DNA from: Phragmites australis
Lineage: Eukaryota; Streptophyta; Magnoliopsida; Poales; Poaceae
Length of the DNA stretch: 64,000 nucleotides
Reading direction: 5' to 3'
Assembly: GCF_958298935.1 (NCBI RefSeq)
Contig: NC_084927.1
Span: 38,754,501-38,818,500, forward strand
Both the position numbers and the translations under genes were made by a program. This document shows, in pieces, positions 1 to 12,424 of this stretch; position 1 is the first letter of the stretch; each line of letters starts with the position of its first letter. Under the pieces are notes generated by a model, which was not told where the DNA came from, ran no database searches, and saw only the letters and a list, made by a program, of their open reading frames with translations.

Positions 1-60
1 ACTTCCGGAGCCATCCTGAACATTGAGTAACAATCCCTATCATCGGCTAGTTGTTCCATT

Positions 61-666
61 CTTCAAAGATTAGTTTCCGACAATATGTCCGTAAATTGAC
101 TGGGTACCTTCGAGTGTAGGGATTAATCACGAGACAAGACACGCTATGTATACAGGTTCGGGACTCTGATTGGAGTAATACCTTACGTCCTGTGGTGGTG
201 TTTCTACCGTATATTGATGATCTCGAGTACAAGCAATGTGGCTAAGACCATTGCAAGGAGTAGATCGGATCTAATCTAACCTAGGGCTAAAGTAGTCGAG
301 TAGCTCCTCTGTTGGGGTCTTGATGCTTGCCTCTCTCTCTTCGCCAAGTTAATCCTCTTAGTTGTGTTCTCTTCCCCAGCCTTTCTGCCTTATATAGGGG
401 TGAGGTATCAACTCATATCCAACCGTAGTCGATAGGGAGTTGTCTTCCTTGACGTCCAAATAGATAGATCTGTTTTAAATATTGATCGTATCGAGTTGGG
501 TAACCAATCTAAACCTTCCTAGTATGTACTTCTTTGATTCTGGGTGTATCTGGTACCGCTGATTCGGTTCTGTGATATCTGAAGCTGCCTAATATATGTT
601 GTATATGCCATGTTTGTGTATGATATACTCCTTATGCGCATATACCCTATAGTTAGATATTCGACA
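61..666 (-). repeat. LTR of Tat-like retroelement, copy 1
   Basis: This copy is homologous along its length to the LTRs at 38249-38757 and 41811-42395, sharing the boundary sequence GATATTCGACA at its right end (666) and a decayed TGTCGAAGAT at its left end (7 of 10 bases kept). The better TATA-type box (TATATAAGG) reads on the minus strand, and the purine-rich stretch just outside 666 fits a polypurine tract on that strand. I therefore read it as the 3' LTR of a minus-strand element. The first 60 bases of the window hold nothing I recognise. Confidence 0.75.
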
Positions 667-1435
667 ATAGCCCCTGAACTCTACCAGGAGGAGAGGTTTC
701 CGTAAGTGGCCAATCGAGTACCACCAAGTTTAATCTTGGTCGAGTAAAGTGGATTAGGCTAATAGTCGAAAGAATTAAGTATGGACGGACCCTTCCTCGA
801 GTATCGAGTGGAAGCTCAGTCGGGTCGAGCGCCCTGTAGCTAACCGCACTCGAGACTTGAAGAAAAAGATTAAGGAACTCAACTGATCGACACCCGACTC
901 TGAGTAGAGTTAAAAAAACCTTTCGAAATTTGAAACGATGGGTATAGGCGCATTTAAGCACTACCACATTGCTAGGTATCCTCAAGAGTTACAATCCCGC
1001 GCTCGATACCTCATTGGTGACAGTCGGGTTCAATTGTACTAGCGAGGAGGCCGCAAAACTTGTCGAGAGCATCCAGCCGATGGTTCCAGCTTTTGTCGAG
1101 TCGTTGAGGCTTAGTCTGCCTAGTGATGATAGTGAGTGGAGTCCCTTGGACTGATGGTCCATTATGCTATGGCACTTGTAAAAACATATTTTATGATATG
1201 AGAATACACGTAACAATACTACACTTTGCCAGTCTACTATACTTTTATCTGCTATTCTCTTGTCGATAAAATAGGATTAGCATAAGTAGATGCAATAACT
1301 TATAGGTATATGTTGTCATCGTTCTCAAGACCATACGATTACGCATCTGTCAACACCTAAAATCTTAACTAGATAAGCCATTAGATGCGCGACCCTCAAA
1401 TACTCGAGAAGACCGTAATAATGAGGACGACAGCT
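667..1435 (-). mobile_element. Internal region of Tat-like retroelement, copy 1 (internally deleted)
   Basis: Homologous to 42396-44395, with about 1.25 kb missing at a junction near 955-967. The plus strand keeps the last 61 codons (969-1154) of the same antisense ORF that ends at 44129, with the shared core TSLVTVGFNCTSEEAAKLV. Similarity to the other copy stops near GAGGA at about 1435, the equivalent point to about 44395. Relative to the element this ORF is antisense and lies between the polypurine tract and the missing pol region, the position of the antisense ORF known in Tat-lineage gypsy elements; that assignment is inference. Confidence 0.65.
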
Positions 1436-2160
1436 CTTTAAGGAAGAGTAGAAAGGGAGGAGGGAGTAGAGGGGCTCACCGGCGGCTCGGGCAGCAACGG
1501 CACGCACGGCGAGGCACGACACGGACAGGCGGACGGCGGCGCGGCCGACTGCGCTGGAGGATGCACCAGCGTGGCTCAGGAGGAGGCCAGGCGGCGCAAC
1601 GCGGTGAAGAGCGCTAGATGACAGCGTGGCGTGCACAACTCGTGTGCACGCAGCACGACGACGGCAGCACAACGCTCGAGACGACGTGGTGCGTGGCTAA
1701 GCAGCGGAGTGGCTGGGTGCAGCATGGCAGGGAGGAAGCCGAGCTGCTGTGTGCTTGTGTATGTAGTGCATGCTTGTGTGTGTATGCATAGCGTGGTTGT
1801 GAAGGAGGACGAGAGCAGAGGAGCTGCTGCTCGGTTTTGTGAGGCACTGGTGTGTACGCCTGTGTGTATGTATTATCACGGTAACCGCACATCTTTTATT
1901 ACCGCTAGAGACCGGTTACCGTTTCCCCAACGGTAACTAAAACCTTGGTTGTGAGCAATATTAGTTTCAGCAGACTGCAGCTCATCGCAATTACAGCGAA
2001 TCTGAAGCACACTGCACCTCGATTACAAATCCACAGTAGCCTTCAGATCTTTTCAGCAAATGTGAAAACGCCTCACTAACAGATCACATATAAAAAGCAA
2101 ACACCCCTGTCACATAAACAAACGAGAGACACATTGGATGTTCTCCCTTAAGGCAGATAA
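1436..2160. other. Intergenic, no gene recognised
   Basis: The first half (about 1440-1730) is GC-rich, the rest is mixed. Several open frames on both strands are short, mutually overlapping and of low complexity (Ser/Ala/His/Arg rich). I see no domain, splice pattern or repeat family that would support a gene. Confidence 0.5.
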
Positions 2161-2380
2161 TTTTCAACATGAGAAACAGGCATTCGTATTGTCAAGTAAC
2201 GTTACCTTAAAACATTATATAGCTGCTGAGGCTGTTATGTGTACGCATGATATAAAGGCGGTAAATTTCAACATGGCAATATACAGGACCAAAAGCAAAT
2301 AAATTGACAACAAGCTTATCACTTTATGCAATAAAGATATAATCATCCATGAGAGAGCCCGGATTAGCGTGACAAACATG
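2161..2380 (-). other. Probable 3' untranslated region of the Rab gene
   Basis: AT-rich DNA immediately downstream of the Rab stop codon, without a coding pattern. The polyadenylation site cannot be placed by eye. Confidence 0.4.
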
Positions 2381-5087
2381 TTAACAGCAGCTGCTTGCAG
2401 CAGCGTCAGCTTCCGGCGGCTTCTGCTTGAAGATATTTTTCTTGGCCCCTGACGAAGCATCGGCAAGGAGGCTTGGCGTGTCTAATATCTGCAACGTGCA
2501 TACAAGACGTTTCAATAACTACAAGACATCTCTAGAAGGAAACAAATGTATAAAATTATGCTAAATAAGCACTATGCACATTTCTCTATTTCATATCGCA
2601 ATGTGTATATAATATGCATGAGGGTTTGGCGACAGACTAAAAGCAAATTGTTTTCAATTAAAAATAAGGCTAAACAGACATTGCAAGCCCACTGTCAAGA
2701 ATGAACAAACATGCTCTGATACTTCAATCTGGCATTTGATGAACATAAACCGTGTATTGGTTTCAAAGGTAGCTGGAGGCCTAACAAATTTGCAGTTCAG
2801 CACGTTGTGAATAATAAAGCATACTGGATGCAGAAACAACATAACAAAAGCTAAATGTCTTCACCAATTACATACCTTTAGGACAAGCTCCTCAAAGCAC
2901 TGTTCTACATTTACTTTTGTTTTTGCGCTGCATTCTAGAAATAAACATCCGTATTCCCTGGCAAATTCGATTCCCTCCTTTTTTGTGACAGCTCTCTCGC
3001 TTTCCTGCCAAAAAGAGCATCTACAATTAGCTATAGTGCAGTAAAAGGATGAAAGGGATACGCAAAAGAAACCTAAGCAGCATAGCTGTGCCATTAGAAA
3101 GAAAACAAAACATGTGTGACCGGAGTTGACAAAATGCAAAATTGATGCATAGAAGTACCTTGTCTACTTTGTTTCCAACAAGCATCTTTATACAATCTTG
3201 GTTGGTTGAGTAGAGGTCAATTTCCTTTGCCCATATATCAGAAAGATTGGTAAACGTTTCTCGTCGAGTGACGTCATAAACTGGAAATTTAATGAGTTAA
3301 TTAAAATGCATCTCCATGCAAGAATTCAATAGAACCAGACAACGCACACGAAAAAAAAGGGTAACTGTGCACAACATCAGATATCAGTGTAGTATATGCA
3401 TAAATAGAGTTAATTTATTTCCAGAAGATAAACCCCCCTATTTAATCATTTAAAGTAAACACAACTATTATTAGCTAGAGTGCAGCTAGTAGAAAATTGA
3501 ATGCAAAATTAACTGAAAATTGTCCCTTGTGATGTTGAGACTCGAACTTCATTTAAAGACATGACTTTCCTCGTCGATGTGACAGGAAATTGATTTGATG
3601 TATGACAGCAAGGAGAGAAGAAGATAAAATGCAGTAAAGATTTCTTCAACAGTGCAAACAAAAGTACACATTCCCAGAACAGTGGTCGAAAATAATTACC
3701 CATGATGATCCCCTGTGCTCCTCTGTAGTATGAGCTGGTCAAGGTCCTAAATCTCTCCTGTCCAGCTGCATACAGATAACAAACTAGATACTCAATGACA
3801 GAATCGTGGAATTACGCATATTAAAAAGATGTACCAGCTGTTAAGAAAAAGATGGATAAACTCAGAATAAGGTATAACAATGCCTTATGGATTAGTTTGT
3901 AGAGCCTTCCATCGCTGCATAAATGACATTAGTCTGTAAGCAACTGCAGATGATGAGGATCACCTGCAGTTGGAGAAGATGGTGGAGTGCGTGAAGAATC
4001 AGTTGGCTAGGATGCATCCAAGGAACAATGCAAGGCTACCAGCTGGCGTGGGATGATGCAATCTATGTCTATTTTGCTACAGTTGTTGCAACTATGTCAA
4101 GTTTATTTCAGTTATGTTTTGGTTAGTGGTAGAAGATGGTTCAGAGTTAGACTTGATGACTCTCGCATGGCTTTAGCTTGTTTTGGCGTGAGCATTGAGC
4201 TATGATTTTGAGCATATTCTCAGTAAGCTGGTAACCCCAGCGTACCTTTCTTCTGTTTGTTTTCTATAAAAAGCTGGGCCAATGCCTTTGGTCTTAAACC
4301 AAAAAAGAAGAGGGGGAGACTTAGATGATTATTTTGTACTATTATGCAAATCAATCACGTGAGTTCATATCTTACACATTGATATACCAGTACCACAAAC
4401 AAAAGTTGCAACCAGACACAAATTCAAGTATTAGCTGTATTGTACTTTTCCAAATTCATCCCAAATTAACTAGTCATACTAGGAAAATAATTATGCATCC
4501 GTAAAAAATAAAACAAATGGAACAGTATAGCAGTATGCGAGGCCAAACCCAAGAACGAATACAGCATGCAACTAAGGGGTGAATATATTCTACGGATGGA
4601 CACATTAAGCTTGTTTATAATTGGCATCTAATGTTGTAAAATAAGATGGATTTACATTTTCCAACCGCATTGAGCACAAATATTGCTACATTTCAGTAAG
4701 TTTAAAAGGCAAAACATTTTATCTGAAAAAAAAAAAGGTATCCCTCCTTGTACAAGAGAAGAGACATGAATCACTAGGTGTGTTACCTGTATCCCAGATG
4801 GCGAGCTTGAGTTTTTTGCCAGCAATGTTAACCATCTTTACCTTGAAGTCAACACCTGAAGGATGGAGAAGGGCAGGATTAGTAGGAAGGAGATGGAGGC
4901 GGATCGGCGGATGGGATCGAAGTGGTAGTGTAAGGTTACCTATGGTGGGGGAGAGGTCCTCGAAGGAGTCTGCGGTGAAGCGGAGGAGAAGGCTGCTCTT
5001 GCCGACGCCCGAGTCGCCGATGAGCAGAAGCTTGAAGAGGTAGTCGAACTCGGGCTGGCTTGACGACGACGACGATGACGAATCCAT
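2381..5087 (-). CDS. Rab18/RABC-type small GTPase, six exons
   Basis: Membrane-traffic GTPase. Exons on the minus strand: 5087-4940, 4855-4787, 3765-3700, 3280-3159, 3004-2876, 2488-2381. All introns are GT-AG and the sum is 642 nt, 213 residues, the usual length for the family. The protein shows a Ser-rich N terminus, the P-loop GDSGVGKSS, switch I ending SPTIG, the switch II WDTAGQERF motif spliced from exons 2 and 3, NKVDK for guanine specificity, ECSAK, and a C-terminal SSCC for geranylgeranylation. The start at 5087 was chosen because it directly precedes the Rab core; an open frame reaches upstream to 5222 without homology. The RABC (Rab18) class fits the effector and tail regions; I cannot choose between RABC1 and RABC2. 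The gene appears intact. Confidence 0.93.
3890..4315 (+). mobile_element. Possible LINE 3' end inside a Rab intron
   Basis: The third intron region contains a plus-strand stretch ending TATAAAAAGCTGGGCCAATG, then CCTTTGGTCTTAAACC and an A-rich run. That closing pattern resembles 3' tails of grass LINEs as I remember them. No reverse transcriptase domain remains and I could not find a target duplication. Confidence 0.35.
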
Positions 5088-5220
5088 GACGCTCCCCCCT
5101 CTAGCGCTTGCGCGGGGTCGGATCGGATCGGATCGCAGCTCCGGGATGGCGAGACGAGATCTAGGGTTTGCTTTGCTTTGGCTTTCCTTGGGTTGCGGGC
5201 ACGAGAAGTGAAGAGATGCC

Positions 5221-6487
5221 AAAAGGGAAAGGGAACAGAACTTTTTTATGTTTTTATTTTTTATAAAAAATGTAAATATATGTGATCCTTTTGAAAAACT
5301 GCAAATCTAGAAAATATTGTGTTTCAATATTCTTAAAATTAAAAATATCATCGAAATAGAAAATCATATTTTTATTTGAAATATTTTTTAATCTAGATGA
5401 TAGTATTATTTACACCACATAATTTTATTAAAAAAATTCATGATCATTTCGATAGTATTTTAAATGTTGAGAGTATTGAAAATAATATTTTTTTATTTTT
5501 AAACCTGTTGCTCGCTAGAGGTGGTATGTCACCCTTCAAACATGCAATATAAATCTAATATATATATTTTCAAAACTGTTGCATATATTTGCAATTTTTT
5601 ATTTAAAAATTATAAAAAATCAAAGGAACACGAGAGAGATGCGGAGTCTTCTTATTTTCTCTTTTCTATTAAGGGGTGCAATTGGTTATTATTCTATCTT
5701 GTAATCTTTTTTAAGAAAAACAAGGACACTTTCTCATTTCATAAACCAAATGGCTAGCCAACTGACTGAGTACAAATTTAGGAGCAAGTACATGGGCTGC
5801 ATTACATTACATTTCAAGAAACAGTGACTCATCAATCAATACTATCTACTAACTGTGATAGAACCGACGAGCTCGCCGCTGCTACTGTAGCAGTAAGCTC
5901 TACGTACGTATGTATGTATGTATGTATGTATATACAGGTGTATATATAAAGATATACATGTATATGTATAGACATATGTATATGTATACATATACATATA
6001 TATATATATGTAATTTTTTTTTTCGAAAAATTCTAGAAAAATATTGAAATAAATATTAGTTACATTAATAAATCGGTTGAAAAAAATCTAAAATGCAAAG
6101 AAAAATATCTAAAACTCAAAAAAATATGAAACAATTTTTTTTTGTTAGTATTACTTTCACCTACATGTTAAAACTATGTACCTGCATAAAAGTACTATTG
6201 TTTTCTCTATAATTAATTGAATGTGATTAATATTAATAATTTCATAAATAAATATTGAAATTTACAAAATTTGTAAACCTAATTTTTTTAGTCTTCTTTT
6301 ATTGTGCTCTACACAGCAAAATAAAAATAGGTGCGACGTAAACATGCTAATCAGACTAAGTTCAGTCTATACACAAACTGGGCATCGACTCTCAAGCTTG
6401 ACACCTCTCCTCTCCTCGCTACATTCTTCCGTAGCCGTCGACTTACTCGAGCTGCCCTTGTTTCTTACATGCTACGTTCGTTTATTA
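5221..6487. other. AT-rich intergenic DNA with microsatellite
   Basis: Contains a GTAT/TATG run at about 5900-5940 that continues as irregular TATATG repeats to about 6010. No gene is visible. The right edge is the insertion point of the Helitron; the flanking host base is A at 6487. Confidence 0.6.
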
Positions 6488-6522
6488 CTAGTGTAGATCG
6501 GCGCGCCCTTGCACGCCGATAA
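6488..6522 (-). terminator. Helitron 3' terminal hairpin and CTAG end
   Basis: On the minus strand: stem ATCGGCGTG, loop CAAGGG, stem CGCGCCGAT with one G-T wobble, then CTACA and the terminal CTAG followed by host T. This hairpin is the termination signal for rolling-circle transposition. Confidence 0.9.
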
Positions 6523-7605
6523 CAAAGATTGGAGAAACAGTAATACTGATAGGTAGAGTTCAAAATAGTAAGTGCAAGATATATATATGAATTTAGAGGA
6601 ATTTTCAGTGGTTCTAGATTGAGGGAATATACATATTGAAAACACCATCAAGGTCTTAAGTTCAGCACTGCCAGTGCTTTTGCTTTACTGTAAAGCTATA
6701 TTAACAACAAAAGATATTAACAACAAAAGCTAAGTAGTCTGCCGCAGAGTTTAACACTAATTCTGTATTTACAACCAGTTTGCGTACAGGTAATGCTGGT
6801 GGTATCGATGGGGTACGGCTAAGCTATACTAACAGCAAAAGGAATTCAGGCCCTGTGTAGCAAGTTGCACAAGAAGAACAGCTTCCATTGGACAGGATGA
6901 AGTTCTGGTAATAGCAAAAGCAATTCAGTTCCTTGGTAGCAAGCTGCAGGTGGGATAGAAAAATAGTAAATAGAACGTTGTTGGCGAACGAAAAAATAGA
7001 ACACGAGAGAATAAAAATTGAAAGTGCTGTGGTTGCTAACACTGGAAAGCTAGTAGGGTTTGGTGGATGGATCGCGACTGCCACTGCTGGAAAGAGCAGA
7101 AGAGTGATCTCTGTACATTGTAAAAATTGTAAAGCATAGAATGTGGTAAAGTAGGAGATTGCTGTAACGAAGAAAATGTTGAAGGTATATGCGATATACT
7201 AGCTTAGCGGTTATGTCAGGTAGGTCATCTTGGAAGTCTGCATCCGTGAAATCATCATTTTTACCTGTAATCTGTTTTTTTTTTTTTAACAGTGATGAAA
7301 GCATGTAAGTATATATAGAGAGGCAACAGGCATTATAGAACATATTTGACTAAGAAAACTTTGTGATATGAGAAATAGTTTAGAGGTAGACAGCATTGTG
7401 ATGGTATAAATGACCTGCTGATTTTGATCTTGGTTCTTAAACAGGCGTTTACGAACATTGCGTTCCTTTGCACTAACTTCTGCTTCAACACTATATTTTA
7501 CAAGGTCCAGAATTTAAGTGTGTAGGTATAATATTTGATCAGCTGTGGGAATAAAAGTGCAGGGTGGTAGCTGTGGTAAGAAAAAAAGCAGAAAATATAT
7601 TTGGC

Positions 7606-10600
7606 TTACGAGGAAGAGGTTTTTGTTTTAGGCAACATAAGCGCTGGCGAGTGCTTTGGTGGTGGAGTCTCCTTTGTGCTCTAGAGTATAAGAAAATTGA
7701 ATAGCTATTAAATGGAGAGAAAACTCGCTGGTAAATAAAAGACAGGGAATATGAGAATGTATACCTGAGGAAGGACAGGGATGTCAATCTCATGTGGTTG
7801 TTGTAGTAATAGATGAGTAGATGGTGTAGGCTGAGATGATTCAGCTTTGCGTTTTGAACCAGCAAGGGTAGGAATGGCATTTGTAAGTGTTGGAATCGTA
7901 GGCTGCCTGCTGTATGCATAATTGATGGCATTGACTTGGTATAATCGCTGGGACCTCTCAAAGCACTTGTTAGTCACATTGATAGTGAGCAAATATTTTT
8001 GTGACACTAACGATGCTATCTGAGTTGGAATTTCATCAGCTTTGTGACATGACCTCATCAGCATTTTGACGTCTTTGTGGAGAAGCCGCTGTCCCATAGC
8101 TCCGAAGAATAAGAATTCTGCTTCATCGGTTCCGTCAGTTCCAATCAAACATATTTTGTACCTAAATATAATTAAATGATGAGGTAGGTGTATTAGAAAC
8201 TTTGGTATCTAAGTTTGAACAAAGGAGGTATAAGATATTTTCTTAAACGAGTTAAGGAATTATTACTTGAATGTACAACCAGTGCAGCTGCAGTGGGGGC
8301 ACTTGTAGTCATTTCCATCTGGTAGTGATGTTCTGCTGCATCGGTTGCAAGAAGGAAACCACCAGGATATCAATGGATCTATTCTTGAAATAGTCACAAC
8401 ACAGCGAAAACCTTCACGCTGTAGATTAGGGAAAATTAGTTAGTTATTGAATGAGCAATGCATGGTGTAAATAGAAATAAATAAGGTAATAGTAACTATA
8501 AGTATGAGATGCACTTAGCTGGAAAGTCATATGGACTAATTTGAAGAAGTTCATACAGAGTCTTTTGCTGTGGTTCGACATTGGTAGTATAAGAGGCTTG
8601 CTGTTGTTCAGCCGGCGTGGTGTGCTGTATAGGTTGGAAATGACCACCGAGGCTATGGAAAAGGGGCTGTCGGAGGATTAACTCCTGTCGCAGGAATCCC
8701 GAGAGACCCCTTTTTAGAGATTCGGCCGAGGGGATGATCCTGAATAAGTTCGTCAGAGAAATGAATGAGAGTAAATGCAATGGCCGGTGGTGGGGGTGAT
8801 CGACCTAGTGCAAAAAGAAGTAAATGCACCGGAATTTAGACAGGTTCGGGCCATACGGGGGTGTAATACCCTACTCCTGTATGGATGCGATAACTGTCCT
8901 GAGGAAGTCGCTCAAGGATGTTGCTGGTTACAAGAATATTAGCCTAACTAAGAGCTTGAGGCTCCTTGTTCTTCGGCAGGGACTGTCCCTTGTGTCTTGT
9001 ATTCGTCTATGGTTCGGTTCTTGATGCTTGGGTGCTTGCGATCTCTTGTTGGATTGTCCGTCCTTCTCTTCTGTGTTACCGGCTCTGTTAAGTACTTGCT
9101 GGCTGCGACATGCCCCGAACGGGAAGGAGGGGGGCACAAGTTCCAAGACACCATGACTGGGAAAGGCGTCATCATTTCTTCTGGGTGAAGTGATCGGGGG
9201 TGGAAAAAACGCCGCACGCCGGGTCACCTGTCACCATAAACGCCCTGGCAACGGGCGCCATGGAGAGGGCCCACCGGGCAGCCGCAGAGTAACCCGGCGT
9301 GCTCGCCCTGTCTTGTTCCTGTGCCACAGCAGGGCGGCAGACGGAACGCCTTGATCCTTGAGATGTTATCCCGAGACGAGCCGGATGATACGGGACGGGA
9401 CCCGTGCGATTAATAGCCCCACGCCTCTCTGCCAAAACATGGCAGGGACTGACACTGCGGCGGGAGCAGTTGGAGATGTCAGGCCACACACGCTCATTAA
9501 AAGTGGCCTCGGACCTCTGACTGGTGGACACCTCATCGGCAGGCCCCTCGGGGGCCTTTCTGGGTCGTCGGGGCACCGAGTGCTCGGGGGTACTATTCAC
9601 CTCCCCGAGCACTCTCTCTCGAGAATGCCTATCCTCGTCCTTGGGGTACCGGGTACTCGGGGGTACTGTTCACCTCCCCGAGCACTCTCTCCCGAGCACT
9701 CTGGCATGATCCTTCGGGGAACCGAGTGCTCGGGGGCTGCCATGTGTAGCCCCGAGCACTCTCTCCCGAGCACTCTTACATGGATCCTCGGGGAACCAAG
9801 CGCTCAGGAGCTGCCGCACGCAGTCCCGAGCACTCTCTCCCGGAACTTAGCTCTTCTGATCGTCCGGGGACTAGGGTGCTCGGGGGTGACCGGGCACCTC
9901 CCCTAGCACTTTCTTCCCGGTACTTAGACTCTGTGGATCATCGGGGAGCTGGGGTGCTCGGGGACCACCAACTGTGGCCCCGAGCACCTTCTCCCGGGAC
10001 TTGAGCTTTTCTCATCCTTTAGGAGGGACCTCGTGGAATGGCGCCAGGTGGCGGATGGCTGGCCGGGCCTCGGGACTCAGGGACCCCCGGTTCCTGATAC
10101 ACCGACATGGGCAAAAATCAATTTTGGACTGAGCAAATATATAGATAAAAGGGTAACAAAAATATATGATATAGTATGAGGAGAATAGTAATCAAATTAG
10201 ATGGAGTGGTCGTACCTATGGAGGAAATCATCGACCTCAGGAACTTCAGGATTGATATACCAGCGGCATGCTGTGTTACCACTCAACGAATGGTCACCTG
10301 GAAAATAACTCAAAGGTCTGTCATCGACGGCATACTTTGTTATAGTAAGCAAAGTAGGCAAGTGAGTGTGAACTGTATACCGTAAAGTTTGTTCTGGAGT
10401 AATATTAAATGTAGAAAGTAATCTGAGCATAAAAATGAAGATGCTAATGAAAGGAATGTGAAAAGAGTTGACATATTTGATTGTGTAAAAGCTGAGAAGC
10501 TCTTTGATTGCATAGATGTCAAAGCTAAACTGAGAACAGGAAAGTAAAATTAGCTGTATGGGTTTTTTTTTTTTTGCCCTTTGCATCTGCCAATTGGTAT

Positions 10601-12204
10601 ATCTGATTAAAATCCAAGTGGACTATTGTGCTAAATAATAAGTATCTGGGCTTGTTTCTTGTTCTTTTTTTGCCCTCCTCTGTGTATTTCTTTTTTTTTT
10701 CTCGCCCCCCTCCCTCATGTTCTTCACAGTAGCAGTTCACAAGAATGGATATGTTTGAAATATAGTAACTAAAGTTAAAGGGGTCTGAAAAATTAGGCTA
10801 CTGAAACTAACCAATAATATGTGGAATATAACATGCATTGTAGGGAAAAAGGGAAAGCTACACAAGACTATTATTATTAGGAAGTAACAATTCTAGAAAG
10901 AATATGTTTATGTACAATTGAACAGGGTCGATATACAAAAGAGATACGAATATATATATGTAAAGTTTCATCTGCAAGTGGGCGAATTTGGCAGTTACAT
11001 GTTAGATATGAAGTTGTGTGTTTTGAATAACGGAATGAAAACATCGTTGTGGTGCAACATGTTGATTAAACAGCAGGTTTTAGCATTTGGAGGTAAAGAA
11101 GAGAGCAGGTTGTTATATCTATGGGGAAATAGTGCTGGTTATACAGAGAAGAATGTTTCACAGGCAGTAAAGGAAAGCTATCTATCACAATTAATAAAGT
11201 TGAGAGTAATCTTAATGGAACTGCACCTTTGTATGATTTCATAAGCATACCAACAAAGATGACGATCATTGGATGATCTTGGCTAAGCTGACATATCTGA
11301 TCAGAATCAAACTCGGAAGCTCTTTGACCCCATAAATTTAATTTCATTTCATAGTTGCTGTAAACAGATGAGAAATTAATTTTTAGAAACATGTGTACTT
11401 GAGCTATAGGCATATGAAATTTTAAGGGAGAAAAACTGAGTGGAAGAAAATAGAGATAAGATGATGTAATGCACCTTGAATCTTTCAATGTAATGGTCCT
11501 TTGAAGTGTAGGCCTTGGCTGATTTTGAAGCTGAAAGGTAGCTAGATCAGAAATTTCTGTGATCATCCCAATTACATCTAACAAAGAAGAGGAATGAAGT
11601 AAGGATATAGCGCTGTAATTCCATACGATGACAGATATTAGGTCTAATATATTTAGAGGCTGAAAATAATTGGAGGGACAAACCGATGAAACGTTTGGTT
11701 TCACCAACAAGCATAGGTAGGTTAGCGAACTGCGTGAGGCTGTAGGTATAGAGTGAGAAATCAGATGGAGCATCATGCTTCTCCTCAATCAAGGTATGAC
11801 ACGTGATATCAATCATGAACTCTGATTCGACAGGTCTGTAAGTAGACTTAGATTTTAAAACTCTAAACCTTTTGAACGTATATATTTTTCCTTCTGTAAG
11901 CAATGATTTTTTAGACTCAACATTGTGAGCTGCAATCTCAGCATACATTGTAGTGCCCTGTGATATACAAAGAGCAACAGGAACAAAGGGAATTTAGATA
12001 ACAAACAATATAACATAGAGTAATTGTGGTTTCAAGTATGATATGGGACAGCTCTGGTACCTCAGCATCAAGAAGCACGAGGTCAACATGACGAATCAGA
12101 CCATTGTCTGTTCCTCCACGATAATCCCACATCCTTGATATCCTTGTGCAAATGGTCCAATGTCTGCCTCGTGGGTTTATATCTTTAAGCATGGAGATTG
12201 ACAT
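7606..12204 (-). CDS. RPA70-like single-strand DNA-binding protein of the Helitron
   Basis: Replication protein A large-subunit homologue carried by plant Helitrons, presumed to protect single-stranded transposition intermediates. The start is ATG at 12204 (MSISMLKDINPRGRHW), opening the first OB fold with the typical SRMWDYRGG and LVLLDAE motifs. Further exons lie near 11947-11700 (SEFMIDITCHTLIEE), 11590-11490, 11345-11215 (LWGQRASEFD), 10445-10218 (GNTACRWYINPEVPEVDD) and 8654-8515. A C-terminal OB domain follows with a CX2C...CX2C zinc ribbon (SCNRCSR, KCPHCSC) at about 8400-8260 and the exon 8150-7768. The last exon I can follow ends near 7606. Exon edges are approximate; frames looked open where I checked. 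Short coding-like pieces at 7411-7500 and 7200-7265 may be further exons. The gene is split by a solo LTR that lies in an intron. Confidence 0.75.
8668..10107 (-). repeat. Solo LTR, CTCGGGG-repeat family, copy A
   Basis: Bounded by TGTCGG and CCGACA, with flanking five-base duplications GGGGC and TGGGC (4 of 5 match). It is homologous in inverse orientation to 44562-45936. The TATA position in that copy shows this one is oriented minus, so the tandem CTCGGGG/CCCCGAG block at 9540-10010 lies in its U3. No internal retroelement DNA accompanies it. It falls between the splice donor at about 10217 and an acceptor near 8654 of the Helitron RPA gene, so it sits in an intron. Open frames across its repeats are by-products. 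Confidence 0.85.
9540..10010. repeat. Degenerate tandem repeats in LTR U3
   Basis: Six or seven copies of a unit of roughly 60-70 bases built from GTGCTCGGGG followed by CCCCGAGCACTCTC. Each unit is a near-inverted repeat of its own halves. The same pattern recurs at 44680-45030 and 62800-62990 in the other LTR copies. Confidence 0.8.
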
Positions 12205-12424
12205 GATCTGTTGGAGATAAAATATTGAAAGAAGGCAGATACAAATAATGTAAGGCATATAATGGATCTACAACATGAGAAAGCCATTGGTGTAATGAAA
12301 GGGTAAACAGGTATTTAACAAAGGAGAATTAGTAATAGATACGGCACCATGTATAATCATAGGTAAAGTATTGGATGCTTACAAGCAAAACTAAGCATAT
12401 GTACATGTAAATTATACAGAAAAC

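Noticed and set aside
1631..1936. 101-codon plus-strand frame near the left edge
   Set aside because: Overlapped by two opposite frames of similar length, no domain, biased composition.
9358..9906. 182-codon open frame in LTR copy A
   Set aside because: It crosses the CTCGGGG tandem repeats; the apparent protein repeats (EHSL, GYCSPP) simply reflect the DNA repeat.
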